This document shows positions 1 to 6,944 of a DNA stretch of 64,000 nt, one piece after another. Position 1 is the stretch's first letter. Every line of letters starts with the position of its first letter. A program made the translations under genes and the position numbers. Location: assembly GCF_049562855.1 (NCBI RefSeq), contig NZ_CP186925.1:1116001-1180000 (forward strand). The letters are read 5' to 3'. The DNA comes from Ruminococcus_C callidus. Lineage in GTDB: Bacteria; Bacillota; Clostridia; Oscillospirales; Ruminococcaceae. The notes under the pieces are model-generated. The model saw nothing but the letters and a program-made list of their open reading frames with translations, searched no databases and was not told the origin of the DNA.

Positions 1-95
1 TGGCGTGGTATTTTGACTGCTCTGAGGAAAAGGCAGCACAGATGATGCCGGAGCGGCAGGATGACGGCGGTTTATTTTCCGGTGGTGAGATCTGA
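1..95 (+). CDS. Phage portal protein, C-terminal fragment
   Basis: An open frame enters from the left edge (frame of base 3) and ends at TGA 93-95, giving about 30 residues ending in LFSGGEI. The stop overlaps the ATG of the minor capsid gene (ATGA). In siphovirus morphogenesis operons the gene directly before a minor capsid protein is usually the portal, and the acidic, Gly-rich tail fits. The identity rests on gene order only; the fragment is too short to recognise by sequence. Confidence 0.5.
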   Translation, partial: AWYFDCSEEKAAQMMPERQDDGGLFSGGEI

Positions 96-1927
96 TGCAG
101 AATTATGAGCCGGATGTGACTCAGCTGCTGGGGCTATATCAGCAGCTGGAAGATGATATTGTGGCAGACATGGTGCGGCGGATGCTGCGTATGGGGTTTG
201 TGTCAGAAACCACCGCCTATCAGGCAGAGGTGCTGCAAACTGCCGGTATCCTGTATGATGACATTTTGCAGATGATCGCAGACCGGACAGATGCCAGTGT
301 GGCACAGGTTCGGGCGATGTTTGAGGATGCCGGTGTGCGGACGGTGGAGATCGACAACGACACCCACGAAGCAGCCGGCGAAGCCCCGGCGGACATTCGG
401 CAGGACGCAGGCATGAAGCAGGTGCTGGAAGCCGGATACCGGAAAACCCTTGGCACGATGCGGAATTTGGTCAGCACCACGGCGAACACCACGCAGACTG
501 CTTTCCTGCAAGCCTGTGACCGGGCGTATATGCAGGTGTCCTCCGGAGCGCTCAGTTATCAGGATGCCATACGCATGGCGGTGCGAAATCTGGCGGACGG
601 CGGAGCATATGTGACCTATCCCACTGGACACCGTGACCGCATTGATGTTGCGGTGCGGCGGTGTGTGCTGACGGGCGTGGGACAGACTGCGGCGGCAGTG
701 GCAAAAAAACGTGCAGAGGATTCGGGCTGTCAGTACATGGAACTGACGGCACACGGCGGAGCAAGACCGGAGCACGCCAGATGGCAGGGGCAGCTTGTCC
801 AGATACAGGGCAAACGCACCAGGAAGATCATTGACGGGCTGAAAGTCTTTACCCTGCAAGAAATCGGCTATGGGGACGGCAGAGGCTTCAAGGGCTGGAA
901 CTGCCGGCACAACTGGCATCCGTACTATCCGGGACTGTCCACGCCGAACTACACATCGGAGGAGATCGCCAGGCTGGACGAAAAGAGCATTTCTTACAAC
1001 GGCGAGAAGTACACAGAGTATGAGATCAGCCAGATGCAGCGAAAGGGCGAGCGGAAGGTCAGAACACTAAAGCGGCGAGCGGCAGCGTTGGAGGAAGCAG
1101 CGAATAACACAGATGATCCGGTGTTAAAACAGGGTTTGAACAATGATTTTTCGGCGGTTTCCGTGCGTTTGAAAGATGCGGAAAAAACGCTGAAAGACTT
1201 CTGTCAGCAGACCGGACAGCGGAGAGATCCGTTCCGGGAGCAGGTCAATGGGTTCGGACGGTCTACGGCTCAGAGGGCGGTGCAGGCTGCAAAACGAGTT
1301 CAGAATGGCAAAAAAGAATTGACTTCTGGCGGTGACGGTGGTATAATAAAAGAACAGGAACGAATGCAAAGTTCTTCGGATTATGCTGTTCCAAAAGATT
1401 TGGTAAAAAGCAGAGAGTTCAGGAGCAAGTTTGATTCCATGGATTCAGATAAAAAGTTACAGCGGCAGTATTATCAGGTTGCTAAGAAAATGTTGAACCA
1501 TCGTTCAGGCACAAATGGTGAAGACTTGTATTTCTATAATACCAGAACAAAGAAATGGTATTCCTCAACAACAGGAACGCAAGCCGGAACGCCGGACTAT
1601 ACCGAAGAAATCCGCAGAGCGTTGCAAGAATCTGAAAAAGATGAAATCGTTTCGTTCCATAACCACCCACTTGGTATGCCGCCCAGTGCTGGTGATTTGA
1701 ATGCCGCATTGAAAAACGGGTATCAAAAGGGCTATACAATTGGACATGACGGTACGGTATTTGAATATACAGCACCAATATTTATTATCGATGAAGCGGT
1801 GTATAATAAGAGAATCAGTCTACATGCCGAAAAAGGAGATAGCGAATTCCAAGCACAGGTAAACGCACTCCTAGATTTGCAAGAATTTTATAAATTCAAA
1901 TTTAAGGAGATGAAATCAGATGGATGA
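95..1927 (+). CDS. Phage minor capsid protein (MuF-like) with C-terminal JAB/JAMM-like domain
   Basis: 610 residues. The first ~330 resemble the phage minor capsid protein 2 family (related to MuF/SPP1 gp7), which binds the portal inside the head; a typical stretch is ELTAHGGARPEHARWQGQ near residue 220. A linker follows, and from about residue 410 the base composition drops: 36 of 60 bases are G+C at 601-660 but only 23 of 60 at 1741-1800. The C-terminal domain carries HNHP at 522-525 with S531 and D534, close to the JAMM metal site H-x-H-x7-S-x2-D but one residue shorter before the Ser. Such swapped C-termini on MuF proteins are known as temperate-phage polymorphic toxins. A toxin, peptidase or deubiquitinase-like activity is inferred and not shown. 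The start overlaps the upstream stop (ATGA). Confidence 0.75.
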   Translation: MQNYEPDVTQLLGLYQQLEDDIVADMVRRMLRMGFVSETTAYQAEVLQTAGILYDDILQMIADRTDASVAQVRAMFEDAGVRTVEIDNDTHEAAGEAPADIRQDAGMKQVLEAGYRKTLGTMRNLVSTTANTTQTAFLQACDRAYMQVSSGALSYQDAIRMAVRNLADGGAYVTYPTGHRDRIDVAVRRCVLTGVGQTAAAVAKKRAEDSGCQYMELTAHGGARPEHARWQGQLVQIQGKRTRKIIDGLKVFTLQEIGYGDGRGFKGWNCRHNWHPYYPGLSTPNYTSEEIARLDEKSISYNGEKYTEYEISQMQRKGERKVRTLKRRAAALEEAANNTDDPVLKQGLNNDFSAVSVRLKDAEKTLKDFCQQTGQRRDPFREQVNGFGRSTAQRAVQAAKRVQNGKKELTSGGDGGIIKEQERMQSSSDYAVPKDLVKSREFRSKFDSMDSDKKLQRQYYQVAKKMLNHRSGTNGEDLYFYNTRTKKWYSSTTGTQAGTPDYTEEIRRALQESEKDEIVSFHNHPLGMPPSAGDLNAALKNGYQKGYTIGHDGTVFEYTAPIFIIDEAVYNKRISLHAEKGDSEFQAQVNALLDLQEFYKFKFKEMKSDG

Positions 1928-2075
1928 TGTTGATATCAAAGAAAAAGATGTTGATATGAATGAAATTAGACGAATATGCTCTGAGAACACTATCGAAGAA
2001 CTAGAAGCAGAATTCGAGAAGTTCAAAAAGGAATTCGTAGAAAAGCACAAGAATGATGAAAGCACCTCAAAATAG
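1920..2075 (+). CDS. Small acidic protein, 51 aa, candidate partner of the upstream JAB-like domain
   Basis: ATG 1920 overlaps the last codons of the minor capsid gene in another frame, and the frame closes at TAG 2073-2075. AAGGAGATGAAATCAG upstream is a strong ribosome binding site with good spacing. The product is highly charged (MDDVDIKEKDVDMNEI at the start, then a Glu/Lys helix) and is predicted to be one or two amphipathic helices. I do not recognise the family. Position directly after a swapped C-terminal domain, and the same low G+C, suggest an immunity or regulatory partner; this is inference from location. Confidence 0.6.
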   Translation: MDDVDIKEKDVDMNEIRRICSENTIEELEAEFEKFKKEFVEKHKNDESTSK

Positions 2076-2112
2076 CACGTTTTTTGAGATGCAAAACCAA
2101 ATATAACAAAAA

Positions 2113-2136
2113 GCATCTCACCTGAGGTGCTTTTTT
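2113..2136 (+). terminator. Rho-independent terminator 1 of three related copies
   Basis: The stem GCATCTC/GAGGTGC (one G-T pair) closes a 4-base loop (ACCT) and is followed by six T. Bases 2124-2152 are identical to 2450-2478, including the ribosome binding site AGAAAGGAG of the next gene. Confidence 0.85.
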
Positions 2137-2157
2137 CTATGCCAGAAAGGAGAATCT

Positions 2158-2409
2158 ATGAAAGAAATGACATTCGGCGGTGCATTGGAAGCACTGAAAG
2201 CCGGAAAGAAAGTTGCCAGAACCGGTTGGAACGGCAAAGGAATGTATTTGTACCTTGCTGACGGCAAATTACTGACGCAGGAAATCGGTGACGGAAGTTA
2301 TCCGTTTACGGACAGCATTGTCATGAAAACCGCAGATAACCGATATTGCATTGGCTGGCTGGCTAGTCAGACCGATATGCTGGCGGAAGATTGGTGCATT
2401 GTCAAATAG
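2158..2409 (+). CDS. tad2-like: Tad2/DUF2829-family protein (candidate Thoeris anti-defence)
   Basis: 83 residues. It matches the DUF2829 pattern: MTFGGALEALKAGKKVARTG at the N-terminus, the GWNGKGMYLYL turn, a central IVMKTADNRYCIGWL strand, and the conserved C-terminus ASQTDMLAEDW. This family includes phage Tad2, which soaks up the cyclic nucleotide signal made by Thoeris TIR proteins. AGAAAGGAG lies 6-7 bases before the ATG. The gene is bracketed by direct-repeat terminators (2113-2136 and 2439-2462), so it is a self-contained moron-type cassette in the head operon. Family membership is likely. The anti-Thoeris role is inferred, because other DUF2829 proteins are uncharacterised. Confidence 0.85.
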   Translation: MKEMTFGGALEALKAGKKVARTGWNGKGMYLYLADGKLLTQEIGDGSYPFTDSIVMKTADNRYCIGWLASQTDMLAEDWCIVK

Positions 2410-2438
2410 ACTACCAGCGTTTTTGCATAGCGAAAGCA

Positions 2439-2462
2439 GCATCTCGTAAGAGGTGCTTTTTT
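2439..2462 (+). terminator. Rho-independent terminator 2 of three related copies
   Basis: Stem GCATCTC/GAGGTGC with a GTAA loop and six T. It shares 29 identical bases with copy 1 downstream of the loop. Confidence 0.85.
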
Positions 2463-2483
2463 CTATGCCAGAAAGGAGCAGTT

Positions 2484-2645
2484 ATGCTTACAATGATTGT
2501 TTTGTTAGTCCTCCTCTATGCCATGAACGGAAGTTTTGCCGTTCCCACGGTGTGCTTTGTGCTTTCGTGGATCGGCATTGGATTCGGAGCGTTTGACCTT
2601 ATTTTGAAACTGTTTCTGAAAGCTTATGAGAAGCATCTCGACTGA
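2484..2645 (+). CDS. Small membrane protein, 53 aa, prophage cassette gene
   Basis: ATG 2484 is chosen because AGAAAGGAG lies just upstream; an earlier in-frame start at 2391 would run back through a terminator. The product has two hydrophobic stretches (MLTMIVLLVLLYAM, then a second around residues 20-40) separated by a short polar turn, and a basic C-terminus ending EKHLD. It is predicted to be a two-pass inner membrane peptide. I do not recognise a family. Its last codons and stop form the left arm and loop of terminator 3. It sits between two copies of the same terminator, like the Tad2-type gene before it, so it may be another accessory (superinfection-exclusion or holin-like) moron. Confidence 0.6.
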   Translation: MLTMIVLLVLLYAMNGSFAVPTVCFVLSWIGIGFGAFDLILKLFLKAYEKHLD

Positions 2646-2656
2646 GGTGCTTTTTT
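2633..2656 (+). terminator. Rho-independent terminator 3, overlapping a stop codon
   Basis: Stem GCATCTC/GAGGTGC with a GACT loop and six T. The TGA of the 53-residue gene (2643-2645) lies across the loop and right arm, so a terminating ribosome would cover the hairpin. Confidence 0.8.
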
Positions 2657-2691
2657 CATACATTTTATTTTTTTGAAAAGGAGTTATCCCT

Positions 2692-3225
2692 ATGATCGAT
2701 GAGAAATTTCTGAAAGGCATCGGCATCACCGACAAGGACACCGTGCAGAAGATCACGGAAGCCTATGCCGCAGACATCAAGGCGGAGCAGGACGCTGCCG
2801 CCGCCGTGCAGACGCAGCTGGACGAAGCCAGCAAGACCATTCAGTCCTACAAGGACATGGACATTGACGGCATCAAGGCGAGCGTGGCAGACTACAAGCA
2901 GAAGCTGGAGCAGTCCGAGGCAGACCGTGCCGCATTCGAGTACCGCACCAAGCTGTCCCAGTATGTCAAGGGATTGCAGCTGAAAAATGATGTGTACGAA
3001 AAGTACGTCACCGATCTGCTGACATCCAAGGAACTGAAATTTGACGGTGACAAGCTGATCGGGGCAGACGATGTGGTGCAGCAGTTCCGCACCGCCCATG
3101 CAGACGCATTCGCCCCGAACCCCGGCGAGCGTGCGGCTGTTCCCACGTCCGGCAATCTGCCCAGTGCCATGAACGGCGTGGAAGCTGCGTTTTATGGCAT
3201 GAATCCGAGTTTGAAGAAGTCCTGA
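2692..3225 (+). CDS. Phage scaffolding protein (GP20-type minor structural protein)
   Basis: 177 residues. It starts MIDEKFLKGIGITDKDTVQK, then has a long charged helix or coiled coil (about residues 25-90, Ala/Gln/Lys/Glu-rich) and a short C-terminal region ending in SLKKS. This layout matches the phage GP20/scaffold family that directs procapsid assembly and leaves the head before packaging. It lies directly upstream of the capsid gene, the standard position. AAAAGGAGTTATCCCT upstream supports ATG 2692. Membership is based on pattern and context. Confidence 0.8.
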   Translation: MIDEKFLKGIGITDKDTVQKITEAYAADIKAEQDAAAAVQTQLDEASKTIQSYKDMDIDGIKASVADYKQKLEQSEADRAAFEYRTKLSQYVKGLQLKNDVYEKYVTDLLTSKELKFDGDKLIGADDVVQQFRTAHADAFAPNPGERAAVPTSGNLPSAMNGVEAAFYGMNPSLKKS

Positions 3226-3228
3226 CCC

Positions 3229-3360
3229 CTCAGTCAGTGCTACGCACTGCCAGCTCCCCTAAAGGGGAGCCTATAGAGAGGTGTTACCCCACCGTCTGCC
3301 CTACGGGCATCTACCTCAGCACAAGGCACGCCCTACGGGTGCCCTTTCAGGGGAGCCTAT
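3229..3360 (+). repeat. Palindromic repeat modules between scaffold and capsid genes
   Basis: Several short palindromes in a row: CAGTGCTACGCACTG, GCTCCCCTAAAGGGGAGC, TGCCCTACGGGCA, GCACGCCCTACGGGTGC and CCCTTTCAGGGG. The same kinds of module occur at 20761-20863 in the host chromosome in reverse orientation. No gene fits in this 169-base gap. Its presence inside a prophage operon is unusual. Confidence 0.75.
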
Positions 3361-3394
3361 CAGGTAAGTTATTTTTATTTATGGAGGAAAAGTT

Positions 3395-4252
3395 ATGGAA
3401 CATATTGCACAGGAAAGATATTCGACACTGGTGGACGAGAAGCTGCGGTATACGCTGGTCACCAAGGACAACCTGATCTTTAACACTCGCTATGAGGGCA
3501 ATCCCAAGGCAGGCAAGGTCAAGGTGCCGGTGCGTGATACCGAGGTAGAGGTCAAGCAGTATGACAAGCAGAATGGTGCTGCGATCTCTACCGGCTCTAC
3601 CACCTACTTTGACATCAACATCGACATTGACGAGGCGGTCAACGAGATGATCGACGGCTATGACGCTGCCAGCGTTCCGGACGGCATCACCGCAGAGCGT
3701 CTGGACAGTGCCGGCTATTCTCTGGGGCTGTCCATGGACACCAAGTCTGTCCGTGCTCTGGAGGAGACCGCCGGCATCACTGTGGCAGCATCCAAGACTG
3801 CCTGCACCGACAGCACGGCATACAAGCAGGTACTGGCGGCAAAGCGTGTACAGTCCCGTATGGGTGTCCCCAATGACGGCAAACGCTGGCTGCTGGCATC
3901 TCCGGAGTTTATGGAGGTGCTGCTGACTGATGATCGTTTCGTCAAGCAGGGTGATCTGTCTCAGGAGCTGGTGCAGTCCGGCGTGGTGGGCAGAATCGCC
4001 GGCTACAATGTTTTCGAGTCCAACAACACCATGTTTGAGGACAGCAAGCTGGTATCCGGCAAGAAAACCACCACGGAATTCATCTGCGGTCACCCGAACT
4101 GGTGCCACCGTGTGCAGGAGTGGTCTGTTCCGGTCGCCGTCAAGAATCTGACCAACGAGTATATCGGTTCTTCTGCCGTACAGGGCAGAAAGGTCTACGG
4201 CATCGGTATTTCCAAGCCGCAGACGGTCTATGTCAAGAGAGTGGAGGCGTAA
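3395..4252 (+). CDS. Phage major capsid protein
   Basis: 285 residues from ATG 3395, preceded by TGGAGGAAAAGTT. The sequence follows the short major-capsid pattern of Clostridia siphoviruses. It begins EHIAQERYSTLVDEKL, has a predicted beta-rich central part (VKVPVRDTEVEV, STTYFDINIDIDEAVNEMID) and a late peripheral part with WLLASPEFMEVLL and GYNVFESNNT, a common segment in these coat proteins. There is no N-terminal scaffold domain, which agrees with a separate scaffold gene upstream. It builds the icosahedral head. The assignment rests on sequence pattern plus position between scaffold and connector genes. Confidence 0.85.
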   Translation: MEHIAQERYSTLVDEKLRYTLVTKDNLIFNTRYEGNPKAGKVKVPVRDTEVEVKQYDKQNGAAISTGSTTYFDINIDIDEAVNEMIDGYDAASVPDGITAERLDSAGYSLGLSMDTKSVRALEETAGITVAASKTACTDSTAYKQVLAAKRVQSRMGVPNDGKRWLLASPEFMEVLLTDDRFVKQGDLSQELVQSGVVGRIAGYNVFESNNTMFEDSKLVSGKKTTTEFICGHPNWCHRVQEWSVPVAVKNLTNEYIGSSAVQGRKVYGIGISKPQTVYVKRVEA

Positions 4253-4255
4253 GGC

Positions 4256-4663
4256 ATGGCATATGCTGATTTTCCATACTACCAGGATTTTTATCTTGGC
4301 AGTATGATCCGGGATCCGACCGCATTCGGTCGGGCGGCAGAACGGGCAAGCGAGTATCTGGACATGGTGACATTCGGGCGGCTGCTGGACGGCGTTCCTG
4401 CTCCGTGGGAAGACCGCATCCGGAAATGCTGCTGTGCACTGGCGGAGGCGATCGTCACCTATCAGGCATACGGCACAGGCGGTGCAGAGGGCAGCGGTCT
4501 GAAAACGGCGGAGACCATCGGAGCGTACAGTGTCAGCTACGCTACCCCGACAGAAAGCATCTCCGCCCTTCTAAACGGAGAAACATCCGGCTTGCAGGAC
4601 TATCTCAAAAGTATCTGCATCCGGTATCTGGGTGGTTCGGGGCTGTTGTACAGAGGAGTGTGA
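4256..4663 (+). CDS. Head-tail connector protein (Gp6-like)
   Basis: 135 residues, three bases after the capsid stop. Predicted mostly alpha-helical at the N-terminus (PTAFGRAAERASEYLDMVTF, RIRKCCCALAEAIVTYQA), then a beta hairpin (IGAYSVSYATPTES) and a last helix. This is the layout of HK97 gp6/SPP1 gp15-type adaptors, which form the ring between portal and tail. Position directly after the capsid gene agrees. It carries the typical helix start YLDMVTFGRL. No ATP or metal motif is expected or seen. Confidence 0.75.
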   Translation: MAYADFPYYQDFYLGSMIRDPTAFGRAAERASEYLDMVTFGRLLDGVPAPWEDRIRKCCCALAEAIVTYQAYGTGGAEGSGLKTAETIGAYSVSYATPTESISALLNGETSGLQDYLKSICIRYLGGSGLLYRGV

Positions 4664-4665
4664 AT

Positions 4666-4998
4666 ATGTTTACCAATAAAATCGGCTGCACGGTATTTGA
4701 GAGAACGGTGGGAAAAGACCGCATGGAGCAGTATGTGCGGCACTTCTTCCCTGCGATCTACTGGGAGGACATGAAGGGACAGAGCCAGAGCGGCACGTCT
4801 ATGAAGCAGCAGGACAGCGTGCTGTGTATCATTCCGGCGGCATCGGTATCCGGCTATATCCCGAAACGGAGCGACCGGATCCTCTGCGGCAGATGCACCG
4901 CCGCAGAACCGCCGGAGGAATGCCGGACGGTCATGGAAGTGAAAGACTTTCGCTATGGCTCTGCCGGTGTGCAGCATCTGGAGGTGACGGCAGTATGA
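4666..4998 (+). CDS. Head-tail joining protein (head completion, putative)
   Basis: 110 residues from ATG 4666, two bases after the preceding stop, with CAGAGGAGTG upstream. The open frame extends further 5', but only this start has a ribosome binding site and avoids the connector gene. It is beta-rich (KIGCTVFERTVG, VLCIIPAASVSGYIPKRSDRI) with a Cys pair (CGRC) near residue 77. It resembles small uncharacterised proteins at this position in Clostridia phages, where the head-tail stopper usually sits. The stop overlaps the next ATG (ATGA). Function is from position only. Confidence 0.65.
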   Translation: MFTNKIGCTVFERTVGKDRMEQYVRHFFPAIYWEDMKGQSQSGTSMKQQDSVLCIIPAASVSGYIPKRSDRILCGRCTAAEPPEECRTVMEVKDFRYGSAGVQHLEVTAV

Positions 4999-5324
4999 TC
5001 ATCAAGGTGGGTATCCATTTTAATACCAAGCAGCTTCACGCAAAATCGGCAGTCCTGAAACAGCAGGCACAGGAATTTGTGGGAAATGAACTGCTGCGGA
5101 AATGTGATCCCTATGTGCCGTTTGACACCGGAATGCTCCGGGATTCCGGCATTTCTCACAGCAAGCCGGAGGAAGGGTATCTGTTATGGAAAACACCCTA
5201 TGCGGCGGTGCAGTGGTATGCCGGCGTATCCCGTGGGCTGCGTGGGAAAAAGTGGGCACTTCGGGCATGGGCAGACCACGGCAAGCTCATTCTGAAAAAC
5301 GCCCGTATCCTTGCAAAGGGGTGA
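4995..5324 (+). CDS. Phage minor capsid / tail-joining protein (HK97 gp10-like)
   Basis: 109 residues from ATG 4995, overlapping the previous stop by four bases. The sequence has the hallmark VPFDTGMLRDSG near residue 40, seen in gp10/minor capsid proteins of tailed phages, then AVQWYAGV and a basic C-terminal helix. These proteins complete the neck or help attach the tail. The start is fixed by translational coupling. A longer in-frame reading from 4824 would overlap the previous gene entirely and is rejected. Confidence 0.75.
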   Translation: MIIKVGIHFNTKQLHAKSAVLKQQAQEFVGNELLRKCDPYVPFDTGMLRDSGISHSKPEEGYLLWKTPYAAVQWYAGVSRGLRGKKWALRAWADHGKLILKNARILAKG

Positions 5325-5328
5325 TAGA

Positions 5329-5769
5329 ATGGCGATCATTTCGGCGATACGGGAGTACATTGCCGGCTGTCCGCTGCTCCATGACGGGGCGATCTTAGGC
5401 GTAGACCAGCTGGAGGCGGACACCATCGGCTATACTGTGGACACTACACCATGTGAACCAGTGGTGCAGAAGTACACGGACGGCAGCGACAAGCGGCAGT
5501 TTCTGTTCGTCTTTGCCAGCCGGGAGAAGTACGGGGAAAGGGTGCTGGAGAACATCGCCAATTCCGGTTTCTACGAGGACTTTGCGGACTGGATCGAGCG
5601 GAACAACTGGCAGGGTATCTTTCCGGAACTGGGCGACTATCGGACACCATACCGCATGGACATTGTTTCCAGCGGCTATGCCTATGACACCGGCGATGAT
5701 ACGGCTCGCTATCAGATCCAATTACGACTGATGTATTATCAGGACAGGAGGTATTTTACACATGGGTAA
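5329..5769 (+). CDS. Phage minor capsid protein / tail terminator (putative)
   Basis: 146 residues from ATG 5329, which has GCAAAGGGGTGATAGA before it; an upstream TTG at 5311 is less likely. The sequence includes MAIISAIREYIAGCPLL, ADTIGYTVDTTP, the YTDGSDKRQFLFVF strand and a final RYQIQLRLMYYQDRR. This pattern matches the minor capsid protein from bacteriophage family found before the tail tube gene, the usual place of the tail terminator that caps the tube. It overlaps the tail tube start by eight bases. Role from family and position. Confidence 0.7.
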   Translation: MAIISAIREYIAGCPLLHDGAILGVDQLEADTIGYTVDTTPCEPVVQKYTDGSDKRQFLFVFASREKYGERVLENIANSGFYEDFADWIERNNWQGIFPELGDYRTPYRMDIVSSGYAYDTGDDTARYQIQLRLMYYQDRRYFTHG

Positions 5770-6565
5770 GAATTTGAAAAACGCAGACCTTGTACTGCGT
5801 ACCGGCAAGGTGGCATTCTATCATGTGCCGGGACAGAGTGCCTATACACGCATGGAGGGCTTCACCAGCCTCTCCACGTCCAAGAATCCCACAGAGTATG
5901 AGCGGCAGTATGTGGACGAGGATTTCAAGCGGACGGATATTACCGGCTATAACACTGCCATTGCCTATGCACTGGATCGCTACAAAAAACATCCTGTGAC
6001 AGATGACATTATCAACATTCACGAGAACGAGCTGCTGGGACAGGATGCGGTGCGTTCTATCATCAATGTGGATATGACCACAGCACAGCAAGGGGGCAGC
6101 GGCATCTGGGCGGCATCGGCAAAGATGCGTGACTATGCCGTCATTCCGGATGCAGACGGCGACACCACAGACTGCATGACCTATTCCGGCAACTTTAAGA
6201 CAAGGGGCGAAATGGAGGATGTCACGGTGTACAGCACCGATGATTTTCAGACCATTACGATTTCTTCCAACACCAAGCCGGTACTGAAAACGCTGTCTGT
6301 TTCTTATGGCAGCGAGAACCTGCTGAAACCGACCTTCAAGCCGTCTGTTACAGAGTACACGGTCAGCAAGATCGGTTCTCTGAGTGTGTATGCAGCAGCG
6401 GAGAGTGACACATTTAGTATTACAGCTTCTTGCAATGGAAATTCTTCGCCCATTACCAATTCCGGTGTGGCATTTACCGTCAAGGAAGGCGACTATATCT
6501 ACATTACTGTTACAAACGGCACACTGGGCTCTAATACCTATGCCGTTAAGTGCAGTGCTTCGTAA
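5762..6565 (+). CDS. Major tail tube protein with C-terminal cadherin-like beta-sandwich
   Basis: 267 residues, with AGGAGGTATTTTAC before ATG 5762. The N-terminal ~175 residues look like a siphovirus tail tube protein (FYHVPGQSAYTRMEGFTSLS, then EYERQYVDEDFKRTDITGY). The C-terminal ~90 residues (LKTLSVSYGSENLLKPTFKP onward, with SVTEYTV and YIYITVTNGTLG) form a cadherin-like/Ig-like domain of the kind found in Gram-positive surface proteins. Such decorations protrude from the tail and may bind gut glycans. The C-terminal module is optional in relatives. Confidence 0.8.
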   Translation: MGKNLKNADLVLRTGKVAFYHVPGQSAYTRMEGFTSLSTSKNPTEYERQYVDEDFKRTDITGYNTAIAYALDRYKKHPVTDDIINIHENELLGQDAVRSIINVDMTTAQQGGSGIWAASAKMRDYAVIPDADGDTTDCMTYSGNFKTRGEMEDVTVYSTDDFQTITISSNTKPVLKTLSVSYGSENLLKPTFKPSVTEYTVSKIGSLSVYAAAESDTFSITASCNGNSSPITNSGVAFTVKEGDYIYITVTNGTLGSNTYAVKCSAS

Positions 6566-6575
6566 GGAGGAATGA

Positions 6576-6944
6576 ATGATGAAAGACGATCTGACAATCT
6601 GGCATATCCACGGACTGGAGCTGCCGCTGGACATTGAGGAAGCGGACACCGTGGAAAAGTATGAGGCTGCTCTGGCACAGCTGGAGCAGGATGTGCCGGA
6701 GGACAAGTCTGCCGGTGCGGCAGCATACATCCGGGCATACTGCAAGGCGTTTCGTACCTTTTATGATACGCTCTTTGGTGAGGGTACGGCGGAACAGATC
6801 TTTTCCGGCATCCCAGATCATGCACGGCGGTATACGGCAGTGTACGGAGAATTCCTGACCTTTGTGGCAAAACAGGCGGCACAGTCGCAGGCGGAATCCA
6901 TGCAGCTGAAAAAGAAGTATCTGCCCAAAGGCGGCAGACGATGA
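6576..6944 (+). CDS. Tail assembly chaperone-like protein (DUF6673-type)
   Basis: 122 residues. AGGAGGAATG lies directly before the start; ATG 6576 is followed at once by a second ATG. Mostly helical, acidic in the middle (LPLDIEEADTVEKYEAALAQ), with a basic C-terminus (KKKYLPKGGRR). It is the gene between tail tube and the Gp15-type gene, the place of tail assembly chaperone G. I recall the family as DUF6673, but this is from memory. Overlaps the next gene by four bases (ATGA). Confidence 0.65.
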   Translation: MMKDDLTIWHIHGLELPLDIEEADTVEKYEAALAQLEQDVPEDKSAGAAAYIRAYCKAFRTFYDTLFGEGTAEQIFSGIPDHARRYTAVYGEFLTFVAKQAAQSQAESMQLKKKYLPKGGRR

